DNA from: Vibrio ezurae NBRC 102218
GTDB lineage: Bacteria > Pseudomonadota > Gammaproteobacteria > Enterobacterales > Vibrionaceae
Length of the DNA stretch: 64,000 nucleotides
Direction of reading: 5' to 3'
Assembly (NCBI RefSeq): GCF_000467185.1
Contig: NZ_BATM01000009.1
Location: 40,941-104,940 of the forward strand
The translations under genes were made by a program, and so were the position numbers. Below the pieces are notes generated by a model. The model was not told the DNA's origin and ran no database searches. It worked only from the letters and a program-made list of their open reading frames with translations. The number at the start of each line of letters is the position of its first letter. Position 1 is the stretch's first letter. Below are positions 47,082-60,512 of this stretch, in pieces.

Positions 47082-47861
47082 TTATAGGGCGACAAACCAA
47101 GCGTTATAAGCCAGTTTGACAGCAAGGATTGTGACGACAGTGATGAATACTGGTCGAATAAACTTCGCACCAAAACGAATGGCAGAGTGAGCACCAAAGT
47201 AGGCGCCTAGCATTAAACAAAATCCCATAGTTAACCCCAGCAACCAATCAATATGGCCTAAATAAGCGAACATGATGAGTGAAGTAAAGTTACTGGTGAA
47301 ATTCATGGCTTTTGCGAGACCTGACGCCAATAAAATGTTTAGACGGTACAGTGCCATGCTGCTCACCGTCCAAAATGCGCCTGTACCAGGGCCCGCCATG
47401 CCATCGTAGAAACCTAAACTAAAACCTTGCGTGACTTGAGTCAGGTTGTGTTTGGTACTGGGTTTAGGCAACAGATTGTTATTGGCGTCCGGCGTTTTAT
47501 AAAAAATAGTATATAAGGCTGCCCCCAAAATAATTAACGGCAGACCTTTTTCAAGCCATTCGGTCGATATTGAGTCAACAAATAGAGTGCCACAGGTGGC
47601 GCCAACCAAGGTTGCAATGAAAGTGGGCAACCAAAGTCTTGGTTTAAACAGCTTCTTTTTGTAATAAGTAAACGCTGCGGTCGAAGAGGCAAATGACGCT
47701 GCAAGTTTATTGGTACCCAGTGCAATATGCGGAGGCAGTCCAATAGAGAGTAGGGCCGGTACGGTCAGCATACCGCCGCCACCTGCGACTGCATCAATAA
47801 AGCCCGCAACAAATGCGACGATTGCTAACACGAGCAACATGCTTGGTTCTATGTATTCCAT
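47082..47861 (-). CDS. TSUP-family (TauE/SafE, YfcA-like) membrane transporter
   Basis: 259 residues with about eight membrane segments. The family signature FIDAVAGGGGMLTVPALLSIGLPP is at about 21-44, its counterpart GFYDGMAGPGTGAFW at about 150-164. Such proteins are linked to export of sulfite, sulfonates or other organosulfur anions; YfcA itself is uncharacterised. It is 17 bases after dinG and ten before priC, so one transcript is probable. Confidence 0.9.
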   Translation of the reverse strand: MEYIEPSMLLVLAIVAFVAGFIDAVAGGGGMLTVPALLSIGLPPHIALGTNKLAASFASSTAAFTYYKKKLFKPRLWLPTFIATLVGATCGTLFVDSISTEWLEKGLPLIILGAALYTIFYKTPDANNNLLPKPSTKHNLTQVTQGFSLGFYDGMAGPGTGAFWTVSSMALYRLNILLASGLAKAMNFTSNFTSLIMFAYLGHIDWLLGLTMGFCLMLGAYFGAHSAIRFGAKFIRPVFITVVTILAVKLAYNAWFVAL

Positions 47862-47878
47862 TGAGTATTGAATTAATC

Positions 47879-49948
47879 CTAGTCGATACGTCGTTTAAAG
47901 GGAGGCAATGAATCTAACAGTGCTTTTCCGTAGCGCTTGGTCACAAGACGGCGATCAAAGATGACCACTTTACCAGAATCTTGCTCTTTTCGCAGTAACC
48001 TACCGACGGATTGAATGAGCTTTTTGCTGGCCTCAGGCACGGCGATTTGCATAAACGGATTTCCACCGCGGCTTTCAATATATTCAGCATGCGCTTCTTC
48101 TACCGGAGAGGTAGGAACAGCAAAGGGAATTTTAGTAATAATTAAGTTCTCTAAGAGATTACCGGGTAGGTCGAGTCCTTCTGAAAAGCTGCCTGTACCA
48201 AATAAAATACTGGTTTTACCGTTTTCAATGGCCTTTTTATGGTTTTTTATAATTTCTATGCGAGAACTATCCCCTTGAACCTGTAACTGCCAGCCTTTTT
48301 TGGTGAGTTCAGTTTGCATCGCATCCGCGACTTGGTTCATTTGCCAATAAGAGGCGAATAACACTAAATTGGCTTTATCAGGAACCAGCCAATGAATCAG
48401 TTCTTTGCTTAAATAATCGGTAAATTCGGGCGCCTGAGGCTCATACTTGGTCTTTGGCACAATAAGCTCTGCATTTTCCTGATAATCAAACGGAGAAGCC
48501 AATGCCAAAAATTGAGTGCCTTCGTCTTTATTGTAGCTAACCCCACTTTGCTGACAAAAGAAGTTAAATGAATTGAGTGCTCGGAGCGTAGCGGACGTTA
48601 AAACCGCGCCTACGCATTTGCTCCATAACTGCTGATCAAGGGACCAACCCACTTCTAACGGTGACACACTGACGACAAAATCAAGCTCTCTTTCAGGGTT
48701 AGTTTCAATCCAGCGGGCTAGGGGAGCCCCTTTATCTCGTGAAGGCTCAGCCATCAAATTCCAGACTTTCGCTAGGTTTTCCAATCGTTGTAAGAAAAAG
48801 CCAGCTTCCGCAAGGGCGGGTTCGGCTAAGCGAGGGGAAACTTCACCTTCTTTTACTCTTTCACTGATAAGATCCGTGATTTTGGCCAGTGCTTGCGCGG
48901 CTTTGGTACACACGGTTTTCAGTTCTTTACTTTGTTCAACTAGCCACTGTGGCAATTCGCCATGCTCAAAACGAAGTCTATTTTCTTTAAAACCGGCCGG
49001 GTCAAGCTGACGTGCTACGTTATTCAAGCTGGGAATAATTTCACTAATGCCGTTTTGTAATTCGGTAAGAAAGCGGTCGACGCGTTTTGGATCTGCCAGT
49101 GAAGATATTTTGTTGCTGTTTTTATTTAGTGTTTCCAGCCATGCAGCTGCGCCTTTAAGACTGGCAGAAGCGGAGGAATGGTCTCGAGCTACTTTCGGTA
49201 AATGATGAGCTTCATCAAATACATAGATGGTATTTTCCGGCTCAGAAAGAATGACACCGCCCCCAAGGTCTAGATCAGCCATGACTAAACTATGATTAGC
49301 AATCACCACATCGGCTTTATCTAACTCCGAGCGAGCTTTTTGAAATGGACAGCCACGATGCGCTGGTAAGCCATTGTTGCAGCTGTGTTTATCGCTGACG
49401 ATACTTTGCCAAACGTCATCTTTAATGGGTTTTGGCCATGAATCACGGTCGCCATCCCATTTGTTTTCGCACAATGCTTTATACATTCGTTCAAGCAGCT
49501 GTATATCGGACTTCTTAGGCTTTGTTTCAAACATAGCGATTTGTCCATCATCAGCGCCGGAAGCCGCCGCCAGTTTTTCGGCGCAGCAGTAGCGCTGACG
49601 ACCCTTTGCCAAAATAAAGGAAAACTCAAAATCCACCAATCGGCGATACAAAGGTAAATCTTTGTTGATGAGCTGCTCTTGTAGGGCAACCGTCGCCGTG
49701 GAAATGACTACTTTGCGGTTATTAAATTTGGCGACCGGAATAGCGGCCATTAAATAGGCCAGTGATTTCCCGATACCAGTACCTGCTTCGGCAACGATTA
49801 AACGGTTACTTTTATGGTAATCACCACAGAGGGTTTTTGTGATCTCTGCGACCAAGTAATTTTGTGCTCTACGGGGAATAAAGTTGTCCAGTTGATGATG
49901 CAGATTTTTGTAACTGTGGCGTATTGCTTCTTGGATTTTATGATTCAT
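47879..49948 (-). CDS. dinG: ATP-dependent DNA helicase DinG
   Basis: 689 residues. An XPD-like helicase that unwinds forked DNA and R-loops. Walker A EAGTGIGKS (54-62) and the DEAH box VFDEAHHLP are present, with C-terminal motif VI SVGRLLRKEQD. In the Fe-S region it has C121, C122, C160, C190 and C200 (RYCCAEKL ... KHSCNNGLPAHRGCPF). E. coli DinG, as I recall, uses C120, C194, C199 and C205; the middle one of the last three has no counterpart here. The first gene of the dinG-TSUP-priC-rsmS run; next to it, divergent, is the porin gene. Confidence 0.94.
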   Translation of the reverse strand: MNHKIQEAIRHSYKNLHHQLDNFIPRRAQNYLVAEITKTLCGDYHKSNRLIVAEAGTGIGKSLAYLMAAIPVAKFNNRKVVISTATVALQEQLINKDLPLYRRLVDFEFSFILAKGRQRYCCAEKLAAASGADDGQIAMFETKPKKSDIQLLERMYKALCENKWDGDRDSWPKPIKDDVWQSIVSDKHSCNNGLPAHRGCPFQKARSELDKADVVIANHSLVMADLDLGGGVILSEPENTIYVFDEAHHLPKVARDHSSASASLKGAAAWLETLNKNSNKISSLADPKRVDRFLTELQNGISEIIPSLNNVARQLDPAGFKENRLRFEHGELPQWLVEQSKELKTVCTKAAQALAKITDLISERVKEGEVSPRLAEPALAEAGFFLQRLENLAKVWNLMAEPSRDKGAPLARWIETNPERELDFVVSVSPLEVGWSLDQQLWSKCVGAVLTSATLRALNSFNFFCQQSGVSYNKDEGTQFLALASPFDYQENAELIVPKTKYEPQAPEFTDYLSKELIHWLVPDKANLVLFASYWQMNQVADAMQTELTKKGWQLQVQGDSSRIEIIKNHKKAIENGKTSILFGTGSFSEGLDLPGNLLENLIITKIPFAVPTSPVEEAHAEYIESRGGNPFMQIAVPEASKKLIQSVGRLLRKEQDSGKVVIFDRRLVTKRYGKALLDSLPPFKRRID

Positions 49949-50039
49949 TTTTGTTCAGACAGTGACATGCTAGCGCCATAATAGCACAACTATAGAAGGG
50001 GAAAACGCTCTCAATGAGTGTCGAGTGATAAAGAATGTT

Positions 50040-50055
50040 AGTGATCTTTGTCACA
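50040..50055 (+). promoter_or_regulatory. CRP-like box upstream of the porin
   Basis: AGTGA-TCTTTG-TCACA keeps nine of ten arm positions of TGTGA-N6-TCACA. It is about 440 bases before the porin start codon, too far for direct class II action, but CRP activation from a distance is reported for V. cholerae ompT (from memory). Confidence 0.55.
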
Positions 50056-50310
50056 AAAATATCAATAGAGATGGCAGTCTTAAAAACTTCATATTTTAAG
50101 TTTTAATTGTTGCCTTGCAGTAATAAGTACTTTCGATGTGAAACTTAATGGCTACTCATTAATATAAAATCCCATAAATTGCATTATATTTGAAAGTTAA
50201 TATTGCGAAAATCAATATTTAAAGAGTTGTTAAGTCTGTGCGTTCCAAGCCCGCAAAAATGTGAATTAATAGGTTGAAAGTTCACATCTATATGATTTTA
50301 AAGAGGTTTT

Positions 50311-50436
50311 ATGTTTTTTGTTATTGATTTAGGTTGTGTTGACACTGCTTTACAAACATTGCAATGTAGCAACACTTTCAAAGGGGAAGCAGATACGAAG
50401 ATATCTCGCCTTTTGGATGATTATAAAAATAACTAA
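50311..50436 (+). CDS. Possible small ORF in the porin leader
   Basis: 41 codons beginning ATGTTTTTTG, with AAGAGG seven bases upstream (spacing favourable), encoding MFFVIDLGCVDTALQTLQ and ending LLDDYKNN. It ends 56 bases before the porin start. There is no known homologue in my memory; it may be chance. Confidence 0.2.
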   Translation: MFFVIDLGCVDTALQTLQCSNTFKGEADTKISRLLDDYKNN

Positions 50437-50492
50437 ATAAACTTAAAGAATCGCATAGGGTTCGAGTTAAAGGAATAAGGACGTAAATTAAC

Positions 50493-51509
50493 ATGAAAAA
50501 AACACTATTAGCACTAACAGTTGCTTCTCTAGCTGCAACTTCTGTTAACGCTGCAGAAATCTATAAGTCTGAAGATGGCGCTGTAGACTTTTACGGTCAA
50601 CTTCGTCAAGAGCTTAAGTTCCTAGATGGCAATGATCACGACGCAACTCTAAGCTCAGGCTCTTCACGCGCTGGTGTTCAAGGTCACTACGCTGTAACTG
50701 ATTCACTAGACGTTATTGGTCTAGTTGAGCTAGGTGTGGGCGATAGCGATATCACTAACCGTCAACACTATGTTGGTCTTTCTGGTGACTTCGGTACATT
50801 AGAATTTGGTAAGCAGTGGACTATCTCTGATGATGTATACGGTGCTGATTACTCTTACTTCTTCGGTGGTTCTGGTCTTCGTTACGGTACTCTTTCTGGT
50901 GCAGGACACGATTCTCAAATCCAATACAAGTTCGACGGCGACGCAGTTTGGTTTAAAGCTGCTTGGGGTCTAAACGAGAGTGACTCTAACCAAGATCTAT
51001 ACGAAGTATTTGCTGGTACAGCGTTTGGCGACCTAGCTCTACACGCAGGTGCTGGTTACAACCGTGACCGCAACCATGACGTAGATGGTACTGATACAGA
51101 CCTTTCAAACACGTACGCTGAATTCACAGCAGAATACACTCTTGGCGACTTGTTACTAGGTGGTACGTACTACTGGGCTCAACTTAAAGCTGAGCAAGGT
51201 TCTGAGAAAATCAACGAGAACTCAATCTCTTTGGCTGCTAAGTACCAACTAGTTGAGAAAACAGCACTATACGCTGGTTACGAATACACAATGCAAGAAG
51301 CTGACGTAGCTGACTTCGATGAAAGCGGTACTGTTATCTACGCTGGTGTTGAGCACAAGTTCAACTCTTGGTCTCGCGTATACGCTGAGTACGGTTACGG
51401 CGACGGCACAACTCTTGGCTACAACAACCAAGGTTCAAACACTACTGTTGCAGCAACTCAAGCTGACGGCGCTAGCAACTTCGCTATCGGTGCTCGTTTC
51501 TACTGGTAA
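50493..51509 (+). CDS. Gram-negative general porin, OmpT/OmpU type
   Basis: 338 residues. Signal peptide MKKTLLALTVASLAATSVNA (1-20), then AEIYKSEDGAVDFYGQLR, the trimeric-porin opening, acidic loops, KFGKQWTISDDVYG-type L3 region (LEFGKQWTISDDVYGADYSY) and a C-terminal strand ending GARFYW. Codon use is strongly biased toward preferred codons, as expected for an abundant protein. The place next to dinG is that of ompT in V. cholerae as I recall (VC1854 beside VC1855), so OmpT is the best guess, but OmpU cannot be excluded from sequence alone. It ends at a strong terminator. Confidence 0.88.
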   Translation: MKKTLLALTVASLAATSVNAAEIYKSEDGAVDFYGQLRQELKFLDGNDHDATLSSGSSRAGVQGHYAVTDSLDVIGLVELGVGDSDITNRQHYVGLSGDFGTLEFGKQWTISDDVYGADYSYFFGGSGLRYGTLSGAGHDSQIQYKFDGDAVWFKAAWGLNESDSNQDLYEVFAGTAFGDLALHAGAGYNRDRNHDVDGTDTDLSNTYAEFTAEYTLGDLLLGGTYYWAQLKAEQGSEKINENSISLAAKYQLVEKTALYAGYEYTMQEADVADFDESGTVIYAGVEHKFNSWSRVYAEYGYGDGTTLGYNNQGSNTTVAATQADGASNFAIGARFYW

Positions 51510-51826
51510 TCACTAGTAGCAAAACACTTTATTTCCAATGCCCAGCCTAGTGCTGGGCATTTTTGTATCAAGGTGTTCCATATTGTTGGTCGCGTGGTAG
51601 GTTTATCGGTTTTATTATTATTTATTTAATAAAATTCAATGACTTAAAGGTTTTTCATTATTTAACTATTCAATAATAATTTGAGTAAAATTCACCCTCC
51701 AATAGTCCTTCATATTCGCGCAATCGATTGTTTTTTATGTTAAAGTTGCCTAGAAATGATGCGAATCAAATCGACCAAAACCAGAAGCTGTGAACAGCTC
51801 AAATGAAGAATAGGATTTCCCCCACA
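51510..51826 (+). other. Intergenic region, porin to glgA
   Basis: After the porin terminator the sequence is AT-rich. A small dyad AGCTGT-GA-ACAGCT lies just before glgA (51786-51799). No gene or known regulatory box is recognised. Confidence 0.5.
51537..51565 (+). terminator. Rho-independent terminator after the porin
   Basis: AATGCCCAGC (51537-51546) and complement (51552-51561), five-base loop, then T5. Confidence 0.9.
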
Positions 51827-53275
51827 ATGTCACAATTAAAAGTTTGGTTTACCGTCTCCGAAGCTGAAGGATTAGTAAAAAGCGGAGGCTTGGCTGACGT
51901 AGGTAAGGCGCTACCCAAAGCGCTACAAAATTTAGGTTCGGACATCGCGATTGCGATTCCGGGTTATACAAAGTTGCCTAACTTTGAGCAGAGCCCAGTG
52001 GTACTTTCCACGACATTAGATCACTTCCCGCACACACCGTATCAAGTTCGCCAACTTGAATTAGATGGCGTTCCTGTCTATGCGTTTGAATGTGCGAAAT
52101 ATTACGATCGTCCCGAATTATACGCTGAGCGCAACGAAGCGTATGCCGACAATGGTGAGCGCTTTGCTTTCTTTGCTGCGGCCAGTTTAGATGCGCTGCC
52201 AAAGTTAAACATCAAACCTGATGTCATTCATGCCAACGATTGGCACACGGGTTTAGTCCCTTTTCTGTTAAAAACGCGTTTTGCGAATAACGAGTTTTAT
52301 AAAGACATTAAGAGTGCGCTTACTGTGCACAATGCGTTGTTTAAAGGTATCTACTCGTACAATGAAGTGAGCATTATTCCTGAATTGACTCAAGTGGATA
52401 GCAGTTCTGTGAACTACGGTGACGATTGCATCAGTATGCTACGTGCCGGCATTCAATACGCTGACAAAGTCAATGCGGTGAGCCCTAATTACGCAGAAGA
52501 GCTAAAGACTCCGCTAGGCTCACACGGACTGGTCAATGATTTTGTCTCCCGTTCGGCTGATTTTTGTGGCATCGTTAATGGCTGTGATTACAGTGAGTGG
52601 GATCCTGCCACTGATCAATATTTGGTTAAGAAGTTCAAACCAACTAAAGCCAGTTTTAAAGCGGGTAAAGCGGCCAATAAATTGGCACTACAGCAAGAGT
52701 TTAGCCTTCCTGAAGCAAAACTGCCGATGTTTGGTATGGTGTGTCGCTTAACTCATCAAAAGGGCTTCCACTATATTCTGCCGATTCTTGAGCGTTTCTT
52801 AAGAAATGACGTACAGTTGGTCATTATCGGTACGGGTGATCCGTCAATTGCCGCTCAGCTTCGTGAAGTGTCTGAGCAATACCGCGATAAATTTGCCTTT
52901 ATTGAAGCGTACGACAACCGTTTGGCTCACTTGGTTGAAGCAGGTTCGGACTTCTTCCTAATGCCGTCTGAATTTGAAGCCTGTGGCTTGAATCAGATCT
53001 ACTCGATGGCATACGGCACACTACCGATTGTACGTAGCGTCGGCGGACTAAAAGATACCGTGAACGATTACGACACTGATCCAAGTACCGGTACTGGTTT
53101 TGCCTTCCGCGAACCAACAGCTGAAGAGCTACTGATTTGTATGCAGCGTGCATTGATCATGTATCTGCAACAGCCAAAAGAGTTTGCTGAAGTACAACTG
53201 CGCGCAATGAATCAAGATTTTGGTTGGGATATTGCAGCAGGTAAATATATTGAGATGTTCAAGAGCGCTTTTTAG
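51827..53275 (+). CDS. glgA: Glycogen synthase GlgA (ADP-glucose type, GT5)
   Basis: 482 residues from the ATG at 51827, preceded by AGGA; an in-frame ATG eight codons earlier lacks a ribosome site. It extends alpha-1,4-glucan chains using ADP-glucose. The N-terminal KSGGLADVGKALPKAL (18-33) binds ADP-glucose, the HNALFKG stretch near 170 and the C-terminal EACGLNQIYSMAYGT (about 385-399) are GT5 motifs. glgC is not adjacent, unlike in many bacteria, so the pathway genes are split. It converges with purB at a shared terminator. Confidence 0.92.
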   Translation: MSQLKVWFTVSEAEGLVKSGGLADVGKALPKALQNLGSDIAIAIPGYTKLPNFEQSPVVLSTTLDHFPHTPYQVRQLELDGVPVYAFECAKYYDRPELYAERNEAYADNGERFAFFAAASLDALPKLNIKPDVIHANDWHTGLVPFLLKTRFANNEFYKDIKSALTVHNALFKGIYSYNEVSIIPELTQVDSSSVNYGDDCISMLRAGIQYADKVNAVSPNYAEELKTPLGSHGLVNDFVSRSADFCGIVNGCDYSEWDPATDQYLVKKFKPTKASFKAGKAANKLALQQEFSLPEAKLPMFGMVCRLTHQKGFHYILPILERFLRNDVQLVIIGTGDPSIAAQLREVSEQYRDKFAFIEAYDNRLAHLVEAGSDFFLMPSEFEACGLNQIYSMAYGTLPIVRSVGGLKDTVNDYDTDPSTGTGFAFREPTAEELLICMQRALIMYLQQPKEFAEVQLRAMNQDFGWDIAAGKYIEMFKSAF

Positions 53276-53293
53276 GCGTCATTTCAATAGATG

Positions 53294-53330
53294 AAAAAAA
53301 ACCTGAATCTGTAAAAGATTCAGGTTTTTT
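53294..53330. terminator. Bidirectional terminator, glgA and purB
   Basis: AAACCTGAATCT (53299-53310) and complement (53316-53327) with a five-base loop, A run on the left and T6 on the right. Confidence 0.9.
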
Positions 53331-53356
53331 GTTTTTAGAGGCTATAACAAATTAAA

Positions 53357-54829
<1,473 letters not shown>

Positions 54830-54830
54830 T

Positions 54831-54865
54831 CAAAAAAATGAGCTCGCGACAATGCGCGAGCTCAT
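54831..54865 (-). terminator. Rho-independent terminator of hflD
   Basis: ATGAGCTCGCG (54838-54848) and its complement (54855-54865), loop of six, followed on the minus strand by T7. Confidence 0.85.
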
Positions 54866-54867
54866 CA

Positions 54868-55485
54868 TTAAATTCGTGCTAAAAGTATTTCGGCTTGCTG
54901 TACCATTTTCTTGCGACCGAAGACTAAGTGGCGACGTTTACCACCGACTTGACGCCAAAGTACTGCGCTACGAATACCAGAAAGAAGTAGGGCGCGCACT
55001 TTGCTTTGTACTGCAGGTTGTTGAAGCATAGCTGGGTTGCCAGTGACTTGAATGCGAGGTCCAATCGGGCTAATGACATCCAAATATACGCTGGCAAGGT
55101 TACTGATCATTTGCTCTTCAAAAAGATCAAAGTGCTCTGATTGTCGCTCAATTTGATGAATGCGGTCACCTAGCTGAGACATGGCATCACGACGTTGACT
55201 TAGCTTACGCTCTAGTGCCATAAGGCTAATGATATAGCGAGTTAATTCGTTGCCAGTGACTGAGCTATCCAACCCTTTGGCTAAGCATTCAAGACCGAGT
55301 TTAAGATCTCGCTCATGACCAAAGACACCGATAGTGTCCGCAGGGCTGGTGTTAGTGATTGCTGCTATAGATGTTTCAAAAGCAGCAGAATTACAATGTC
55401 CGTCTTTTGCCACTTGTTGAACTAAAGCGACAGCTTGGCAAATGCCAGCAAAAGCGATGGTACGGTCATAATTTGTGTTTGCCAC
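54868..55485 (-). CDS. hflD: High-frequency lysogenization protein HflD homologue
   Basis: 205 residues with a GTG start, preceded by AAAGGAG. It is helical and membrane-peripheral; in E. coli it binds lambda CII and helps its degradation, though the host role is unclear. [21 protein letters not shown] at the N-terminus is typical. It follows mnmA by 17 bases and ends at its own terminator. Confidence 0.94.
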   Translation of the reverse strand: MANTNYDRTIAFAGICQAVALVQQVAKDGHCNSAAFETSIAAITNTSPADTIGVFGHERDLKLGLECLAKGLDSSVTGNELTRYIISLMALERKLSQRRDAMSQLGDRIHQIERQSEHFDLFEEQMISNLASVYLDVISPIGPRIQVTGNPAMLQQPAVQSKVRALLLSGIRSAVLWRQVGGKRRHLVFGRKKMVQQAEILLARI

Positions 55486-55502
55486 TTAAGAACTCCTTTA
55501 TC

Positions 55503-56633
55503 TTATGCTTTGATTCTTTTCTCAATAATACCGCCACCTAGACAGTCGTCTCCTAAATAAAAGACCGCAGATTGTCCTGGTGTAACAGCGACTTGTGGCT
55601 CATCAAAAATCACTTTAATGTTTTCATCGTCCACAGGAATAATGGTACATGGAATATCGGTTTGGCGATATCTTGTTTTTACCGTACAGGTCATAGGTTC
55701 ACTAATTGGCTGGCGATTTACCCAGTGAAGTTGCGAAGCAAATAGCCCTTCAGACTTCAATAGTGGATGATCAGCACCTTGCACCGCAATCAACACATTA
55801 CGTTTTAGATCTTTTTCAGCAACATACCACGGGTCTTCGTTACCACCGCCGCCTTTTTGGCCGCCAATGTGTAGGCCTTTACGTTGACCAAGAGTGTGGT
55901 ACATCAAGCCCATGTGTTCGCCAATGACTTTACCTTCCGGCGTTTCAATGTTGCCCGGCTGTGCTGGCAAATAGCGAGATAGGAAGTCGGTAAATTTGCG
56001 CTCACCAATAAAGCAGATACCGGTTGAGTCTTTCTTCTTGGCAGTGACTAACCCTTGCTCTTCCGCGATGCGGCGAACTTCTGGTTTTTCGATATCGCCC
56101 ACAGGGAATAGGCTACGACCCACTTGCTCATGGCTTAACGTGTAGAGGAAATAGCTTTGGTCTTTGTTGCCATCAAGTCCACGTAGCATGCGAGGTTTTT
56201 CACCGGCTGCGATTTCTTCGGCGCTTGGGAACGTGCGACGCACATAGTGACCCATTGCAATGTAATCAGCATCGAGCACTTCATCGGCAAATTCCAAGAA
56301 AGCTTTAAATTTGATTTCTTTATTACAAAGGATGTCTGGATTAGGGGTGCGACCGGCTTTGTATTCTTCTAAGAAGTACTCAAAAACATTGTCCCAGTAT
56401 TCGGCAGCAAAGTTAATGGTATGCAGATGAATGCCTAGTTTGTCACAGACCGCTTGCGCATCGGCAAGATCTTCTGCGGCTGTACAATACTCTTCGTTGT
56501 CGTCTTCTTCCCAGTTTTTCATAAACAGGCCTTCAACTTGATAGCCTTGTTGTTGAAGAAGATACGCAGAGACAGATGAGTCAACGCCACCGGACATGCC
56601 GACGATGACTTTCTTTTGGCTGTTGTCAGACAT
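55503..56633 (-). CDS. mnmA: tRNA-uridine 2-sulfurtransferase MnmA
   Basis: 376 residues. It thiolates U34 of Glu, Gln and Lys tRNAs, using ATP and sulfur passed along by TusE. The P-loop MSGGVDSS is at 13-20; catalytic Cys candidates are in ILCNKEIKF (near 101) and [12 protein letters not shown] (near 200). The [10 protein letters not shown] and C-terminal [12 protein letters not shown] motifs follow. The mnmA-hflD-purB order is conserved in gammaproteobacteria. Confidence 0.97.
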   Translation of the reverse strand: MSDNSQKKVIVGMSGGVDSSVSAYLLQQQGYQVEGLFMKNWEEDDNEEYCTAAEDLADAQAVCDKLGIHLHTINFAAEYWDNVFEYFLEEYKAGRTPNPDILCNKEIKFKAFLEFADEVLDADYIAMGHYVRRTFPSAEEIAAGEKPRMLRGLDGNKDQSYFLYTLSHEQVGRSLFPVGDIEKPEVRRIAEEQGLVTAKKKDSTGICFIGERKFTDFLSRYLPAQPGNIETPEGKVIGEHMGLMYHTLGQRKGLHIGGQKGGGGNEDPWYVAEKDLKRNVLIAVQGADHPLLKSEGLFASQLHWVNRQPISEPMTCTVKTRYRQTDIPCTIIPVDDENIKVIFDEPQVAVTPGQSAVFYLGDDCLGGGIIEKRIKA

Positions 56634-56795
56634 TCAAAAATACCACTAAATAAACACGGTCGCACATTCTACCAGAAACAAAGCGAGTGTGACAGTTCAG
56701 CGATATCAATCACACTTTAAATTGACTGAAAAATGTAAACAAATTCTGGCATACTGTGCGCAATTATTTTCAGTTTCAGATAAAAGGCTATAGGC

Positions 56796-57059
56796 ATGCA
56801 AGACGAACAAGAAATGCAAGATCAACTCTTGGAGATCGTTGAAAACCAAATTGAATCAGGCGAACCTAAAAAAGTAAAAGAAACCTTAATGCGTTTGATG
56901 ATGACAGGTAACAGCCGAGAAGATTCTATCGCAATGATGGGGTGTGCGGTGGCAATCGAAGTATTTGATGTGGTGAATAACGGCGCTACGTTCAACGAAA
57001 AGCGTTATGCTGAGCATCTTGAGCGCTTACCTGATTTAGGCTTTATGGAAGGCGAGTAA
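56796..57059 (+). CDS. Small conserved-looking protein of unknown function
   Basis: 87 residues, acidic, with a helical N-terminus (MQDEQEMQDQLLEIVENQIESG) and the pattern KETLMRLMMTGNSREDSIAMMGCAVAIEVFDVV followed by NEKRYAEHLERLPDLGF. That layout (Leu-rich helix, G-x-SREDSI, then a conserved RYxxHLERL tail) recalls small uncharacterised proteins, but I do not recognise the family. AAAGG lies about ten bases before the ATG. It stands alone between mnmA and rluE, with a promoter region shared with mnmA and a terminator after it. Confidence 0.75.
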   Translation: MQDEQEMQDQLLEIVENQIESGEPKKVKETLMRLMMTGNSREDSIAMMGCAVAIEVFDVVNNGATFNEKRYAEHLERLPDLGFMEGE

Positions 57060-57075
57060 TACCAATAACGTGATG

Positions 57076-57123
57076 AACCCCAGTGTGAACTAGACCGAGT
57101 GAGTCTTTCACTGGGGTTTTTAT
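57076..57123. terminator. Hairpin between the 87-aa gene and rluE
   Basis: AACCCCAGTG (57076-57085) pairs with CACTGGGGTT (57109-57118), a long loop with a small inner stem, then T5 and a few A on the other side. Confidence 0.75.
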
Positions 57124-57146
57124 TGATGTAATGAGCGATTTTTACG

Positions 57147-57827
57147 TTAATCGGCCAGTTTCCACTGTCCATTGCCAAGATCGCCTAAGCGGTATTCACC
57201 GATAGAATAACGAATTAAGCGCAAGGTAGGAAAGCCGATATTGGCGGTCATACGACGTACTTGACGGTTACGCCCTTCGATGATGGTAATGGACAACCAT
57301 GTGGTTGGAATGGCAGCGCGAAATCGTACAGGAGGGTTGCGCTCCCACACGTTTGGCTCTGCCATGACCTCAACTTTTGCAGGCAATGTCATGCCATCTT
57401 TAAGCGCAACGCCTTGACGTAGTTTATCTAGGTCTTCTTCGCTCGGAGCCCCCTCAACTTGCACCCAATACGTTTTCGGTGATTTGGAATCTGGCTGAGT
57501 GAGCTTGGCTTGTAAAATACCATCATTGGTCAGCAGTAGCAGTCCTTCACTGTCTCTATCTAAACGTCCCGCAGCATAGACTTCTTTGATAGTGATAAAG
57601 TCGGCTAAAGTTTGTCTTCCATCACCATCGGTAAATTGGCTTAAAACGTCGAATGGCTTGTTAAACAACACTATTTTTCGGTCTTTTGCTGATACGCGTT
57701 TAACCTGTCTGCTGGTTTTTTTTCGAATAGGCGCATTTGAACGTTTTTTATTTGGCTGACTATTGGATGTAGAATCTCTACCTGACGTTCTTGAAGAGTT
57801 CCTTGGTCGACGATTGTCGCTAGACAT
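57147..57827 (-). CDS. rluE: 23S rRNA pseudouridine(2457) synthase RluE
   Basis: 226 residues. A basic, Arg/Lys/Ser-rich N-terminal tail (1-48) precedes the RsuA-type catalytic domain: [13 protein letters not shown] (55-67), [17 protein letters not shown] (86-102) with the catalytic Asp90, and [22 protein letters not shown] precedes the ATG. It is divergent from the isocitrate dehydrogenase gene, as rluE and icd are in E. coli. Confidence 0.92.
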   Translation of the reverse strand: MSSDNRRPRNSSRTSGRDSTSNSQPNKKRSNAPIRKKTSRQVKRVSAKDRKIVLFNKPFDVLSQFTDGDGRQTLADFITIKEVYAAGRLDRDSEGLLLLTNDGILQAKLTQPDSKSPKTYWVQVEGAPSEEDLDKLRQGVALKDGMTLPAKVEVMAEPNVWERNPPVRFRAAIPTTWLSITIIEGRNRQVRRMTANIGFPTLRLIRYSIGEYRLGDLGNGQWKLAD

Positions 57828-60358
<2,531 letters not shown>

Positions 60359-60375
60359 TTTGCTTCAATAAACAC

Positions 60376-60406
60376 AAAGCCGAGCTAATCATAGCTCGGC
60401 TTTTTT
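60376..60406 (+). terminator. Rho-independent terminator after icd
   Basis: AAAGCCGAGCTA (60376-60387) and complement (60392-60403), four-base loop, then T6. Confidence 0.9.
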
Positions 60407-60512
60407 GTTTTATTTTACAATCAAAAACTCTAACGCAGTTATCGAGTGCTTTAACAAGCTAGCGCGTCATTGATTGACTACGATGGCTATGAATACACTT
60501 CGACGCGATTTA

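Larger units (their letters stand above)
49949..50492 (+). other. Long upstream region of the porin gene
   Basis: 544 bases, AT-rich, between divergent dinG and the porin. It holds a CRP-like box (50040-50055), GTGTTGACACTG at about 50336-50347 that includes a possible -35 TTGACA, and a possible 41-codon frame (50311-50436). The V. cholerae ompT upstream region is also long and bound by CRP and ToxR; ToxR sites cannot be called here. Confidence 0.5.

Noticed and set aside
49321..49689. 122-codon minus-strand frame inside dinG
   Set aside because: A shifted-frame shadow of the helicase gene with no protein-like motifs.
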